NCBI GenBank assembly: GCA_035235625.1
Contig: CP141142.1
Span: forward strand, 39,566,995-39,630,994
From: Saururus chinensis
Taxonomy: Eukaryota; Streptophyta; Magnoliopsida; Piperales; Saururaceae
Direction of reading: 5' to 3'
Length of the DNA stretch: 64,000 nt
The notes under the pieces are model-generated. The model was not told the DNA's origin, searched no databases, and worked only from the letters and a program-made list of their open reading frames with translations. Of this stretch, positions 38,410 through 51,825 are shown in pieces; positions within the stretch are counted from its first letter, which is position 1; each line of letters opens with the position of its first letter. The position numbers were made by a program, and so were the translations under genes.

Positions 38410-40860
38410 TTTCGTATATTTAGATGCGCCGACGTGTAATGAGCCTAAAATAAGCCTACTAAGTTTGGCATGTCGTAGTGAAAACCACCTACATCTGCTT
38501 ATCTCCGCAGTTTAACATGCTACAATTGATTTTTGTGGACATATGTTCCTACCTAATAGGGGCTCACTTTGGGCTCGTTATATAAGGCGTATTTAAATAT
38601 CTTTCCATCAACTCATATAACCTCCTCCTATTTCACACACTTATAACTTTTTACCATATAGTGTCTTCTATAAATTAAATTTGAGCCTCATGCGGACATT
38701 AATTATGTATGTGGATTTGAATTATCTGCCTACTTTGTATATTAATATGCACCATTAGATCTTGATTTAAATTTATGGCATGGGTGCCCCAATCCACGTT
38801 AACATGCGTGACTCAGGGATGTGTGTAAGCTAGGATGTATATTAATTTTTTTTATTAAAATTTATTATAAAAATTATATATTTTTTATAATATCAAGGAA
38901 TTTTTTAATTTTATAATAGTAGACATGTGGAAATTTGAGAGTTTATACCTTATGATCTTCTTAGTTAAATAACTTACTAAATATATATAACTAAGATTAA
39001 TATGGTTACAAAGTAAATAGAAAGTAATTCAAAATACTACCATAATAAAGGCATAATTAATTATAATTTCATAGTAGATTCTCCATATGTGTGTGTATTC
39101 ATACATATCTAATCACATGACTAATGCTTGACATAAACTTATAAGACAATTTACATATACTTGAATATATTCAAAATAATGATTCCTAACTGAAATCAAA
39201 ACAAAATCCACCATAAAGCTTAAATTCATCTATATGAAATCGAACATTCACTCCTACAAATATGATTTTTTCACACATTAAGCCAAACATGATCATATTC
39301 ATTACCCATAAACCATCATCATTATAAAAGAACACATTTCACTATTTTTTATATAATATCCTTTCTGGAAACATATTCTAATCATAATAATTCCAACATT
39401 CATAAATTCCAGGTACTTCAATATCAACGTGCATAATTATCAATATAATATGATACCACATGACAACACTTAAACGTAATTCATAAACTTTCATCATCAA
39501 TTCTACACCTCTAGTAGCCTAATTTCAACATAACACACTTCTCATAACTATTAGAAATCATTAAATAGAGTAAAACATTGAAATGAGCATAAGTTTCAAA
39601 AATTAAAAAACTGTCATGTAGCTATTCGATCACCCTAGTAGGTCGTTTGATCGCCAAGAAAGCAGTTTTGACCTTCTTTTTCATTTCAAAAATCAAAATC
39701 GAAACACCATAAAAACACCTTCAAATCTTCATCCATTGTATCAAACATTATCAAAAACTCATCAAACTTTTCAGAACACTAATCTAAAATATTTTAAGAC
39801 AAAATCCTAAGAAATCGAAGTAAAAGATTAACATTTATAAAACTCACTATTATAGCCTAAATCAAACAAAATCCACTTCAAATAACATCATAAAAACTGA
39901 GATTTTTACTACCCAAAGTTGAGATTGAAGAACCTATTACCTTTCCTTGTTGATTTGGGCTGGAGTGAACCTTCAATCTCCTCCAACACCTTCTAAAAAC
40001 ACAATTTTAAGTTAACATAGAACTAATCTCAATTTAGTTTTGAAAAAAGTAAACATTAGATCTAGGGTTTTAGAAGCCTAAAAATGAGATTTTGAAGATT
40101 AAGGCTTAGAGAAGAGAGGTAAATCAGTAGTTTTATGTTTTCAAAACGGATAAAAACCATGATTGAAGTCAAGATTAAGAGAAAACCTAGGGTTTGGGCT
40201 TGATTAAAGGAGAACATACTTTAATTTCACTGAATTTAATTATAAAATGCTTAAACCACACGATAACTAATAAATAACATTAAAATAAACAGGTTCAAAA
40301 TGAGAGTCCTTACAACGGACGTCCATGAACACCCCTATTTATAGGTAGCCATTTTTATGTGAAAATTTGCCCTAGAGTAGCTATTAATTAATTGTTTCTT
40401 CTATCTCTAAAGGTGATTCGGATATTATTAAGAGCATACCTGGAGATTAGTGAGGGAAAGCTAAGAGTATGTAGTGATAGCAGGTTATCATGTGACATCC
40501 TGCAATGGCTGTAGGTCTTCATATATTGCTTTGTTCTAGGCTCCATAGGGTTAAAATTTTATTTTAAATTTTGCAAGATTTTTTAAGCCTTCGGGTGAGG
40601 AGACAATTGTTGATCAATTATATTAGGAATAGTTCCGTGCTTGTACTCATATTATATGAGTACTTTCATCTTTTATTAACTAATACGTTGTTGCATCCAA
40701 ATTTGATCCTTGGTATTGACATTGTCGAGATCTGCCTTCGATGTTTGGAGTCTGGGTGGGCCTTTTGGACTCCAATGTCGACAGGAACAAGTGGGAGTGC
40801 ATCCTGCAAAGTTAAACTATGGCATATGATCTATCGATAAAGGCTTGTTTATCCTATGTA
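38410..40860. other. Intergenic DNA, probably LTR-derived
   Basis: No gene was recognised. 38860-40370 is A/T-rich with CATCATAAAAAC-type words. On the minus strand it carries a TATA-like CCTATAAATAGGGGTG near 40332-40347, which resembles the U3/R part of a plant LTR. I could not pair its ends. Confidence 0.35.
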
Positions 40861-42390
40861 GGGGTGGCCACGAGCCTACTTGTCGCCTAGAGATGGAAGA
40901 GAGTCAGGCCTTGGGGGGTCAAGGGTAGGCTTGGCCTAAATATGAATGACAAATAAAAGGCCCGATTTGGCCTAACCTCCCAAATAAAAAATTGGACCGA
41001 CTTACCCTGATATGTGGGATAGGCTGGGCCACAAGCTTTCTTCACTGACACTGCTAATGGGAGAAGAAGTGGTCATCGAATGTAAAAATCAATCTTGTTC
41101 TTTTTTGTTGACCACTCAATTTTGTCATCTACTTTACTTGGACACCATAATTGACAACTTTGGTGTCTTATCAAAAATTGAAAGTGTTAGACAATGGATT
41201 GGTCAATGGAGTTGATTTTCTCCTCCTCTTTGTCCAAGTCAATAATGAAACAAGATAGAGCAAGCTAGCAAGAATCCCCGTAAAACTATGCCAAAACAAC
41301 AACGCAAGTCTAGCATTAACAAACAAGCCTCTTTTCACAGATTTTTAAATTATCTTGGGCTAATCTCTTGGAGGTGAATAATTCAATTTTTTGATGTCAA
41401 GGATCGAAACTGTGCCGCATTGATAGAGCATACTAATCAAAATTATCTCAATTGAAGACAATGGATAGAGGCAAAAATTAAATTAAGAGATACACAAAAG
41501 AAGGAAAATACTCTTTTTTTATTGAAACAAACTATTACAAACACTCGAGAGATTATTAAAAAAAGGAAGAACACTCAAAGAGGAAACTAGGTAAGAAGCT
41601 ATGGAAGACTTCTCTCTTTCTTCAATGTCCCTCAAATGTGAAATGAGTTACCTATTTATAGAAAGGTATGAGAGGTGCCTTGGTGATTTGGTGGAGTTGG
41701 TAGCTGGCTTCATCACCATGTGTTAGGTAGAGAAGAGTTTAGTGGGGGTCTACCTAATTGATAGAATCAACCTTTCCCCGTTATTCACGTGTTTTATTTT
41801 GAACATCATACACATGCATTATCTAGAACTGTCCATGTCAAAGTTTATGGACAAGTAGTAGGGATTAGGATCCTGTGAATCCCAGTCACAGGTTGGAGTG
41901 AGGCGGTATGTGTTGATAAAAGCATCCAATCCTCACAAATGAAGGTCTCAATCAATGCTAGCAAATGGATACGCCAAGATATATGACATAGTAATAATTT
42001 CTAAGACTTAAAGGGTAGAGATAGGCATTTTGGGGATGAGAGATTTGGGAAAAAAATATAAATTGGACTAGGTGAATATCAAGATAGGTAGTGATGGAGG
42101 TGATAGTCCGTAGGGAAAAAGTGAAAGTAGCCAGTAATTCGAGAATTTATAGAAGGAGGTTTTCACATTCCTCAAGAGGGAGAAGGCTGAGGAATTGCAG
42201 GTAGTGATGGAGGTGATAGTCCGTAGGGTAAAAGTGAAAGTAGCTAGTAATTCGAGAATTTATAGAAGGAGGTTTTCACATTCCTCAAGAGGGAGAAGGT
42301 TGAGGAATAGATTTTGTGGTGAAGGAGGCAGTGGTTGAGAAGTCCTTTCATTTAATCTTTTTCACTTGGATCTTCTATTGGGAAAACCAA
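40859..42390. repeat. Repeat-rich stretch with a 113-bp tandem duplication
   Basis: TAGGGGTGGCCACGAGCC at 40859 looks like the left end of a hAT-type MITE; the right end was not found. At 42086-42198 and 42199-42310 a 113-bp segment beginning AGGTAGTGATGGAGG is duplicated head to tail with only a few differences. Nothing else was recognised. Confidence 0.6.
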
Positions 42391-42399
42391 TTATGCCAT

Positions 42400-44660
42400 C
42401 ATAGAAGTTGTGCATTAGGCAACTGCTTTTGCTTGAAGTGCAACATATAAGGGAAAGTAGATTAGTTGCCAAAGGGTTCACCCAGGTGTATGAGAATGAC
42501 TTTAAAGAGACATACTCTCATGTGTCAAGATTTGACTCAATTAGATGTCTTTTAGCATGCGTTGCTTACTATGATTCAGAGTTGCACTAGATGGATGTAA
42601 AGACTGCCTTCCTAAATGGATATTTAGAGGATGAGATTTACATAGAACAACATGAGGGTTTTATAGTTCTTAAAGAGGAACACAAGGCGTGCAAGTTCAT
42701 AAAGTCATTGTATGGCTTTAAACAATCTACGAGGCAATAGTACTGTTGTTAAATTTTAATTGTTTATTCGCAAGCGCATGAATCTATAGTAGTTAAGTGG
42801 CTAAATTGAGGTCGATCCAACAGAGACTTGAAATTGAAAAACTAAATTTAATTTAACTTAAGTAAACTCTAATTAAGTTAACAACTTATAACAAAAATAA
42901 ACAATCTAACTAAGAAGAATTAAAGTAAATAATAAACAAAAATAAACTTAAATTACTAAAGCTAGCTAAATCACAAAATCAAGAAAAATTCAAATATAAT
43001 ATAAAAGCTGAAATTTAATTAAACTAAGAAAGCAATTAAAAGTGTAAATAATATTAATTAAAAATTAACTAAGGTTTAAGAACCCTTTATTAACTTGTAA
43101 ATTATCATATCTATGATCATCAATTTACTTCCCAAATATAACTCACAATAAATTAGAATTTAATTCTATTTATCATTGACTAGACTTCTTCTCTTTCACA
43201 ACCCAGTTTCTAGCTTCTTCACGTCTCAATCTTTCCTAAACTTCCATTCCTTCATGTTTCTTTATTACCATCTTCAACTCAAGCTTCTTCATACCTCTTC
43301 CATCATGAACCAGAAGGAACTTGCATCTTCAATTTACTGTTTCGGGTTTAACACAAACCACCGAAAAAAACTAATTTATCCTACCAAATTAGTCGCCACT
43401 TCTCAATCCATAATTTGAATAAACTTCAACACCATAAAAGCTAAAATAGATTTTAGTTTCATATCAATCAAACCTCTCTCAAGCAATATGAAAGTTTCAC
43501 AATTTCATTAATGACATCTGCTACAGTAACCCAAGTCGACTCTTCACTATGCAATCATGAATTCAACCCTTTTTGGCCTAAAAATCTGAGTTTGAGATCA
43601 CCCTCTTCTTTATCTTTGAGTTGGGAACAAAAAAACCTAAGTTAATTGATGTGGTTACAACCCATACGATGGTCAATTATGGTTTTTGAAGCTTATGGGT
43701 ACGTTTTCCGTAATATGGACATTTCTATCCAATTAAGTGTCCAAAATGTGTTCAGGAAGGTGACTGTTGTTCACTAGACAATTCATTTTCTTGTTTAATA
43801 CTATTCTCTATTCATTAAGCTCTTCTATTCATGTCCAAATATATTTCTAACTTGTTTGTAACTCCAAAAAGTTGTCCAAATCACTTGTAAGCATTCTAGA
43901 ATAGTGTAAAATTTTTTGAACATTCTCTACATGCATCAAGAAGAGTGCATTACCTAAAACACATAAACAATCATATTTCAAACGTGTAAGACATATGCAG
44001 AACACTGATTTTATTTAAATGTACTCCTAAATAATTAATATCGCCTAAATTAACTAATAATTAAATCACATTACTAATATCTATCTTAGTATAAATAAAC
44101 TCTAATTAACCTAATCATACACTAGTAAATAAGGTAAATAGCCATAAAAACTATATAAAAATCATACACATCAAGTACTTCACTTTTCACAAGGTTATTA
44201 GTGAGTATGAGTTCATAGTGAACGAATAAGATCATTGTGTTTATACCTTCCAGGATGGGGCTAGGTTTATGATATTGTCATTACATGTAGATAGCATACT
44301 TTTGATGGGGAATGACCTAAGTATGATAGTCAGTTTAAAGGAATGACTCAAACTCAGTTTGAGATGAAGACATGGGTAAGGCATCCTACATCCATATGAT
44401 AAAAATTAACAGAGATAGAAAGGCTAGAAAGTTGAGTATATCTTAAGAGTCATACATAGAGAATGGTCTCAATTGCTTCAATGTCATTAGTTGAAAAACC
44501 ATTGAGTCCCCTATTTACAAGGGTATAGTGTTGTGTAAGAGTATAACTCCTCCGACTGAGGAAGACAAACTTTGAATGAAGTGGCATATACACAGACTAT
44601 TGGCAGCTTGATGTATGTCATGACATGTACGAGGCCTGATTTGAGTTTTGTGGTTGGCTA
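42400..44660 (+). mobile_element. Copia reverse-transcriptase/RNase H fossil, split by a solo LTR
   Basis: A plus-strand Copia pol remnant. The left part (42415-42738) reads RESRLVAKGFTQ and MDVKTAFLNGYLEDEI, standard Copia reverse-transcriptase words. The right part (44179-44660) continues with the later RT and RNase H region. The two are separated by a 1.43-kb inserted LTR. No LTR of its own was found. It is badly broken and old. Confidence 0.75.
42744..44173 (+). mobile_element. Solo LTR with 5-bp target site duplication
   Basis: A 1430-bp element beginning TGTTGTTAAATTTTAATTG and ending TACACATCA, thus with TG...CA termini. It is flanked on both sides by AGTAC (42739-42743 and 44174-44178). 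There is no internal region. The terminal sequence, with GCAAGCGCATGAATC and GGTCGATCCAACAGAGAC near the start, resembles LTRs of Ty3-type Tat/Athila/Ogre relatives. It looks whole as an LTR and was left by recombination between two LTRs. Confidence 0.85.
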
Positions 44661-44669
44661 ACTAACAAA

Positions 44670-45185
44670 TGTCTTTCTAGTTTTTCAAAATATGAGCACA
44701 ATAAACCAATATGATGTAATCAGAACTCAAAATCATTAAATCTATCAAGTCATATAAGCATGTTTTAAAGAGTTTGATATCATTAAATAAAATCACATAT
44801 CTAAAAGGAACATCAATATAAATAAGTAAAATCATAAAATAAAATTTTTTCCAATTTTTTTTACTAAAACTAAAATATTTATCTAAAATAAAATTAAAAT
44901 CCCCCAAACCTAAACTAAACATTGTCCTCAATATATAAAAGAAAATAAATACAATGTTTGAGATAAGTAAAGAGGAAAAAGAAGAGATAGTACCTCTATT
45001 GACGTGCTCATGGACATAGCTATAAAAAAATGGTAAATAAAGCACATAGTCACATAAGAGTAAATCAATAATGAATCATATAAGCACATCCTAATAATAA
45101 TTAGAACAATCATCAAAAATAAAAATAAAAACTAACTGAATAAAATAAAACACTAACTGCTAAAAAAAATAAAATAACTATCAAA
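44670..45185. other. AT-rich linker between Copia and Athila/Tat fossils
   Basis: No coding or repeat structure was recognised. It is probably internal noncoding sequence of the neighbouring Ty3-type fossil. Confidence 0.35.
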
Positions 45186-45189
45186 ACCT

Positions 45190-47540
45190 AAAATTGGGTT
45201 GCCTCCCAAGAGCGCTAAGTTTATTGTCTTTAGCCATATACACATCTATCTAAACTAATCCAGGGTCCTTTAAAGCAATTATATTTTCTTTATCAATTCT
45301 CCTTATCAAATGAAATTGAGCTAAACAAATATTTAGTGGATCATCAGAATGAATGAAAGGAAAACATCATCTACTAGACTCTCAATCATGTCAACCTCAA
45401 AAGTATCATCGCAGTATGAAGGTTGTCTATTTATATCAAAGATATTTAACTCACATGTCAAGTTCCCAAATGAAAGCTTCTTCACTCCATTTCAATAATT
45501 TATTAAAGGATTAGATGTAGCAAGGAAAGGACAACCCAAAATAACAGGAATTCGCCCATGACTATTTTGAACAGGCTGAGTATCAAGGACTACAAAGTAT
45601 ATTGAAAAGTAAAATATGTCAACCTTAATTAAAACATCTTCAACAACACCTGTAGAAATTTTTACAGATCTATCAGCTAATTGAAGTTCATTGATGTGAG
45701 TTTTAACTCTCCCAATCCCAATTGCACATACACAGAATATGACAATAAATTCACACTAGCCTGTAAATCTAATAAAGCCTGCTCAATGTGATATTCCCCT
45801 ATCTTGCATAAAATTGTGGGACAACCTGGGACTTTATATTTGATAGGGAATTTGCATTGAATAATAGAGTTGACTTACACTGTCAGGATTGCCTTTCTAG
45901 GAATATTTGTTTTCCTCTTCACTATGACTAAATCTTTTAAGAAGTTAGCATAGGAGGGCACTTGTTGGATAACATCAAGGAATGGATGTTTATCTGTACT
46001 TCTTAAACACCTCTAAAATATCTTTAAACTGTGCATTTTTCTTAGGATTGACTAGTCTTTGAGGAAATGGGGCTTTATGCATAAAATTCATAACTGGGGT
46101 CAACTAAAATAGGTGGGGAGTCATTGGGTTTCTGCTTCTCACTTTTTGACTCTGTATTCTCAGTTTTCTCTTCTTCAGATATTTTTACATGATTATCAAT
46201 CTGTCGCCCAAATATAAGAGTGGTGATTGACTGTACATGCCCCTGGTCATGTGATGAATTTGAAGTATTACTAACAACATATTGACCTTTAGGGTTGGGT
46301 ATAGGCTGACTGGGAAACTTACCTTTCTCTCTCTCCCCTACATGAGTTGCTAACTGGCCAATTTGAGTTTCTAGTTTAGCTATGACTTGAGTGCTCATTT
46401 GACTAGAATTTTTATGTGCTAATATGGCTTAGTTAGTAGATTGCATGAATATTTTAAGAGACTCTTTAAGTGATGATTGTTGAGGTGGTGGTGCAACAAC
46501 TTGAGGAGCTAATTGGGGAAAAAAGTGTAGGGGGGGTGGGCTGCCTTAAATTAGTTGACATCTGCTGCATTGGTGGCCCTACTCCATTCATGGGAGGTTG
46601 GTTTTGCCTTCAAGAAAAAATTGGATGATTTTGCCAATTTGGATTTTATGTCTCAGAGAAGGGACTGCCAAACGGTTTCCCATAATTATTTAGTATATTT
46701 TCTTGTCAGCAAAGCTCTCAGAATAGCCTAACATAGAAGAACACATTTAAGCAGTATGCATTGGACTTGCACAAAGAGAACACACTTCATTTTGAATATG
46801 GTTGGCAAAATTCATATTTCTATCAAAGGTCATGGCTTCTACTTTTCTAGTTAGCTGGTCCAACCTAGCTTTTATGTCAATATCTTCCCTTACTTCATAT
46901 AAGCTTCCTTTCCTGGGGTTTTGGGTTGGTTTTTTTTTTATGGCTCAAAAAGTTTCATTGCTGGGAACTCTAAGACAAACTCTTGAGGAACTTATATGTT
47001 GCATCATCATTAAGACTCAAGATACACCCACTGTACATGGATTCAATTATATTGCGGTGTGTTTGAGTCAAACCACTGTAAAAGTATTGCACAAGCCTCC
47101 ATGTTTCAAAACCATGATGGGGACACTTCAAAAGAAAATCCTTAAACCTCTCCCAACTCTCATAAAATTTTTCATGCTCCTCTTGACAAAAGTAAGCTAT
47201 CTCTCCTTAAGGCATTGGTTTTAGACATTGGGAAATTTTTTGAAAGGAACTTGGTAAAAGTTCCTCCCATGAATTAATAGACCCTGTTGGAAGAGAATTT
47301 AACCATGCCTTAGCTTTATCTGTTAATGAGAAAGGAAACAAGCATAGACGGACTGACTCATAAAAAAAAATTAAAATTTAAATGTAGCTTATATTTCAAG
47401 AAAATCATTTACATATATATAAGGATCCTCTCTGTCAAGACTCCAGAAGGTGGGGAGAAGTTGAATGACTTGAGCTTTCAACTCAAAGTGTTTGGCAATG
47501 ATAGCATGCAATACTATGCATGAGGGAGGACTGATAGAAA
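45190..47540 (-). mobile_element. Ty3-type (Athila/Tat lineage) gag-protease fossil
   Basis: Read on the minus strand, gag remains lie at the right (about 46700-47540, with words such as GFETWRLVQYFYSGL) and protease-region remains at the left (about 45300-45900, with ILGCPFLATSN and KKLSFGNLTCELNIF). Reverse transcriptase and integrase were not found. It is broken, with many breaks. It may or may not be related to the solo LTR at 42744. Confidence 0.7.
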
Positions 47541-47569
47541 TTGATGAAAATAACTCCCTAAGGGGTTTG

Positions 47570-48766
47570 TGTCACACCCCGGCACAGCTAGACCTTAGCC
47601 GAACCCAGTCTAAGGGCCGGTTAACACATGTGGGTGACATAAATTCGTAAGGGGTGAAAGGTTGGGTTGAAAATCTATTACTTATGTCATATATTTGATT
47701 GATTGGTGTGAACAAAACTAAATGAAATTCTGGTCTCAATCTAAGAAGAATTTTTTCTTACTCCTCACCTCACTAATAATGAGTATAGCGTAAGCCACAC
47801 ATAGGATTGCTTAATATTTAAGATCGACAATACATACATTAGTGTCAGTTAGCATAAGTGATATTAATACTAATATATACTAGAATATTTACTATTAATC
47901 TTGTGGATGAAGGGCTCCTATACATAACTTCCATCAGACTCATTATAAAATAAAGAGTAAGGAAAACTATTCCTTCAATCTCTATTTTTGTGGACAATCA
48001 GCTCTGACAACCAGCTTCATTTCAGGTAAAAAAAAAAGAGATAAAAATAAAATAAGGTTTGGAGTATGCCTCTCCATATTTTGGGTTGGCCGGATGTAAC
48101 TTTGGGTTGGAAATATATGATACGTTTTGATATGATATATCATGATATGTTCCGATTGAATATGTTTTGATCTATTCTGTTGTGATCCAATATGTTCTGA
48201 AATGCTCTGTTGTGATCTAATATGATATGATCGATACGGTCAGATGAAATATGATAGGATCTGATATGATCCCATTTACTTTGTGGTGTGTTTTGCTTTA
48301 CTTGTGATAGAGTGAGGGGTGTGATTTCGCTGATTTATTGGATTTCATTTGACTTCGATGATTTATAAGATTTCTATTTGATTCTGAATGATTTATTTAG
48401 ATATAAGGATATATAAAATTTTAATGTATATGATTTTTGATGTGTCATGCATGTATTAACTATTAGGCAGAACTACGTTCATATCCAATTATATTGGAAT
48501 AATATTGTGGATGTTATCCAAAATGTACAAAGCAACCAATGGCAAAGTGATGTTGGTCCGATCTAAATTAGTTATAAAATTAGGTTTGTTCTGATTTATG
48601 CACAAGGGAATGTTAAAGCTCCGTAGTGTGTGGAAGAACGTTATGACTTTCACACACAAAGTTTGCCACTCATAGTTGGTCTTGTTTTAGTTTCTCTAAT
48701 TTTCTGAATTTTTGTTTTCTGAATAACCCCTGGTCCGGGTCGACTTATTTGGGTTAGGGTGTTACA
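47570..48766 (+). mobile_element. LTR of a Ty3-type element
   Basis: Begins TGTCACACCCCGGC and ends GGGTTAGGGTGTTACA, the common TGTNACACCC...GGGTGTTACA termini of plant Ty3-type LTRs. Length is about 1.2 kb. No clear target duplication was seen, so it may be one LTR of a larger decayed element rather than solo. A truncated relative lies at 50322-51500 in the same orientation. Confidence 0.75.
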
Positions 48767-50321
48767 CATTGGCGATGACCGTGTTCATCTATCATCGCTA
48801 TTTTAGTTCCTAAGTGGGTCCATCTATCCAATGGACATGGATTGTCTAGTTGTTAGTTTTTTTGTTTACAATTTATACAATCTTACTCATAACGTTCTTG
48901 AGTAACCGACGTAACCTTGTATTTCATATATAATCCTACTCATCAAAAATATATAAAAAAAATATAGTCTTGGTCTCTCTTGCCTTGCTTGGGATGTATG
49001 CTCATTAAAACCTTGGCCGAACTTACCTCCTAGATAAACTATACATGTATTTAACTAGTCATATGACTAGAACACCTACTCTAGTTGTACGCCCAATGAA
49101 AATTACGTCTTTCATTATTGACCGGCATGACTGAAACAATATGTTCCATTTCGTCATTTATGGGATCCACTCATCTCCCATGCAGTATGTCATTTTTCCT
49201 AATAATATGACTAGAGTAGGGTACTCTACTATGCTCATACAACCAGACAACCAATCATCTAGGGAAGCCTAAGTCTTGGAAATTAATTGAATGCATACAT
49301 CCTAACCCATGCTTTTGTATTCATTGTTTGCGAAACCCTCACCTCGCTAGTGGTTTTCTTATAGAAAAAATAGTTTAAATCAATAATTGCATATTGCACA
49401 ACTTCTTAGAAATAAAAAAAAATAAAAAAATGCAATACTCTCAAAGAGAAAAATGTGCTTGCAGAAACCAATGAAAACATGTATTTATTGGCATAATACA
49501 TGGACTTATATAGGCTTTCAAACTCATGCTCTTAGCAAAAGCAAAACATATGGATCTTTTAGAAATGCCTTTGTATGAATTTAAGTATAATCTATTGACC
49601 AAGTATATCTTATGTATTGGTTATTATATATATGATGAAAATAACTATACTTTTTTGGAAGTATTCAAAGTATAAGGATGAACTACACATTTTCCCCTTT
49701 AATAACTCTATTTTAGTCCCCTTAGAAAGCTGTAGCTACTCATATGACTATTGTAAAATATTAAAAAAACTTTTTGTGTCCTATTTATACTAGGATTTCA
49801 ATAAACTCTAAGTACCCTATTTATACTATAATTTTAAATCAAATTCTTCCCCTCACTAGCTCAACATAAGTGATTTCATTTACTCAATTCATGCTTGGGG
49901 GCTTGTAGTTTGGCTTACTCTAGTCATTATGTACTTTAGGCATCACAAAATTTAGAAAGCATAATAAGCTTTTAAAATTAAACACAAAAAATGTAAAAAA
50001 AATCTTTGTTCCCTAATAAATTTTATTTAGTCTTATGAGATAATGCATAAATTTTCTAAAGTCATTTACCATGTTATGTACAAATTCCACATTTAAAATT
50101 GATTATTTAATATACCCAATTTATGCTTGGAGACTTAGACTTTGATCTTTGAAGACTATAGGCCAATAGAACCTAAAAAGAGAAATAATTATCATAGTAA
50201 AGAAAATGACATGATAAGAAGATGAAGCCCCAAATCAAATCTTATGCATGAGCTACCTCATAAATAACAAGAAAAAAGAGGATAAAAAATAAAACTTTGA
50301 TTTTGGGGAGACAACAAAACT
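48767..50321. other. Sequence between the two related LTR copies
   Basis: No gene was recognised. Because it lies between two same-orientation copies of one LTR family, it may be the noncoding interior of a non-autonomous LTR element. I saw no clear primer-binding site. Confidence 0.35.
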
Positions 50322-51500
50322 TTGTAAGGGGTGAAAGGTTGGGTTGAAAATCTATTACTTATCTTGTATATTTGATCGATTGGTGTGAACAAAACTAAAT
50401 CGAATTGAGGTCTCAATCTGAGAATTTTTTTTTTCATACTTCTCACTAATGATGAGTATAGCGTAAACTATACGCATGGACGGCCGTATCGATATGCATA
50501 AGAGTATCGATGATCATGGATATGGGTACGCGCCGATAATATGCTTCGTACTCACCGAAACGGGCATAAACCCTTTTATAAACATAAAAAAATATTATAA
50601 CTAATAATATATTATTATAATACTTCTTTTAGAGCATAATAAGACCATATAATACTGTATTAACCGATACGAGTATTCTAAAATTAATTTATTTAGAACT
50701 ATATACTATTATGCTCTCCGTCCCATATTAATATTGGTCATTCTTTCCCATAATTAATACTTTAAAATTAATTTATTTTAAAATAAATAATATGTTTAAT
50801 ATGAGTCTAAATTACATGTTTAAATAAATGTATATTTGTGGAACACTATATGTAAAAAAATAATTATGTAAATTATATGAACCTACCCGTATTAATCTCA
50901 TATAATTTTAAAAATATTATTTTTAATATAACTAAAATTTTAACTTTTGAAAAAGTTGGGTTTGAATTGTATTTTTATTTTAAAAAAATAAATTTTTTTA
51001 TTTATTTAAAAAAATAATTTTTTTATTTATTTTAATAAAATAAAATTTTTTATTTAAAAAAATTATTTTTATTTTTTTTAATTTAAAAATTAATTTTAAA
51101 TATTATATTTATATATATCAACCGTATCAATATAGTATGACTGATACAACCGATATGTACTAGAAAAAGGTATGGGGGGCATATCGCCCCTATATCATAT
51201 AAGTATCAACTAATATAGGTACATATCGACCGATACAGACCCATATCGATTGATACATCTTTTTATAACTACATATAAGAATCCTTAATATTTAAGATCA
51301 ACAATACATACATTAATATAAGTTACTATAAGTAATATTAATGTTAAAGAATAAAAAAAACTATTACTTCAATCTCTATTTTTGTAGGCAATAAGCTCAC
51401 GACCAGTTTCATCTCAAGCAATGTGAAGCCCTCACCCTAAACCTAAAGGGAATAAATTTTTTTTTTAAAAAATAAAATAAAGTTTAGAGTATGCCTCATT
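50322..51500 (+). mobile_element. Truncated second copy of the 47570 LTR, with an insertion
   Basis: Starting at GTAAGGGGTGAAAGGTTGG it matches the LTR at 47570 from about 80 bp inside, and again from about 51275 (GAATCCTTAATATTTAAGATC) to about 51480. It lacks both outer ends. An unrelated block at about 50478-51270 interrupts it. The block carries repeated GTATCGAT/ATCGATAC-type words at both ends and a Stowaway-like CTCTCCGTCCCATATTAAT at 50714. It is an old fossil. Confidence 0.65.
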
Positions 51501-51708
51501 TCCCATCCTAAACTTATCTATAATAAAATCAATTAAAATTAAAATTAAAATTAAAAAAATATTAAAAATAAAGAGACTTCTTCAAATCAAAACTAAGAAA
51601 TAAATCTTAACGCTTTTAAGTACAGTAAAGGCTTTCTTCTTCAAATCCAATCCTGCAACGCTGATGGAAGGAAGGGTAGAGGGGTTTCTTTGATCCCCTC
51701 GCGCAGCC

Positions 51709-51825
51709 ATGGCTAAGTCCCTACGAGGGCGGCCGGCCTTCCCGTCCGATTCGAGATCCGCTACTTCTTTGCCATCCCGCTCGTCTTCCAGCTCCGAGCT
51801 CTCTCCCGTCCACGAAAAGGAAAAG
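51709..51825 (+). CDS. Serine-rich first exon, possible 5' end of the RabGAP locus
   Basis: An ATG in a good context (GCGCAGCCATGGCTAAG) opens a 39-codon exon, MAKSLRGRPAFPSDSR then Ser-rich, ending HEKEK at a GT donor (AAAAG|GTTAGC) in phase 0. Base composition rises sharply against the flanks, as at other plant first exons. The next exon is not obvious. It may belong to the TBC RabGAP remains downstream on the same strand, but the N-terminus does not match RabGAP N-termini that I know, so the assignment is open. Confidence 0.4.
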
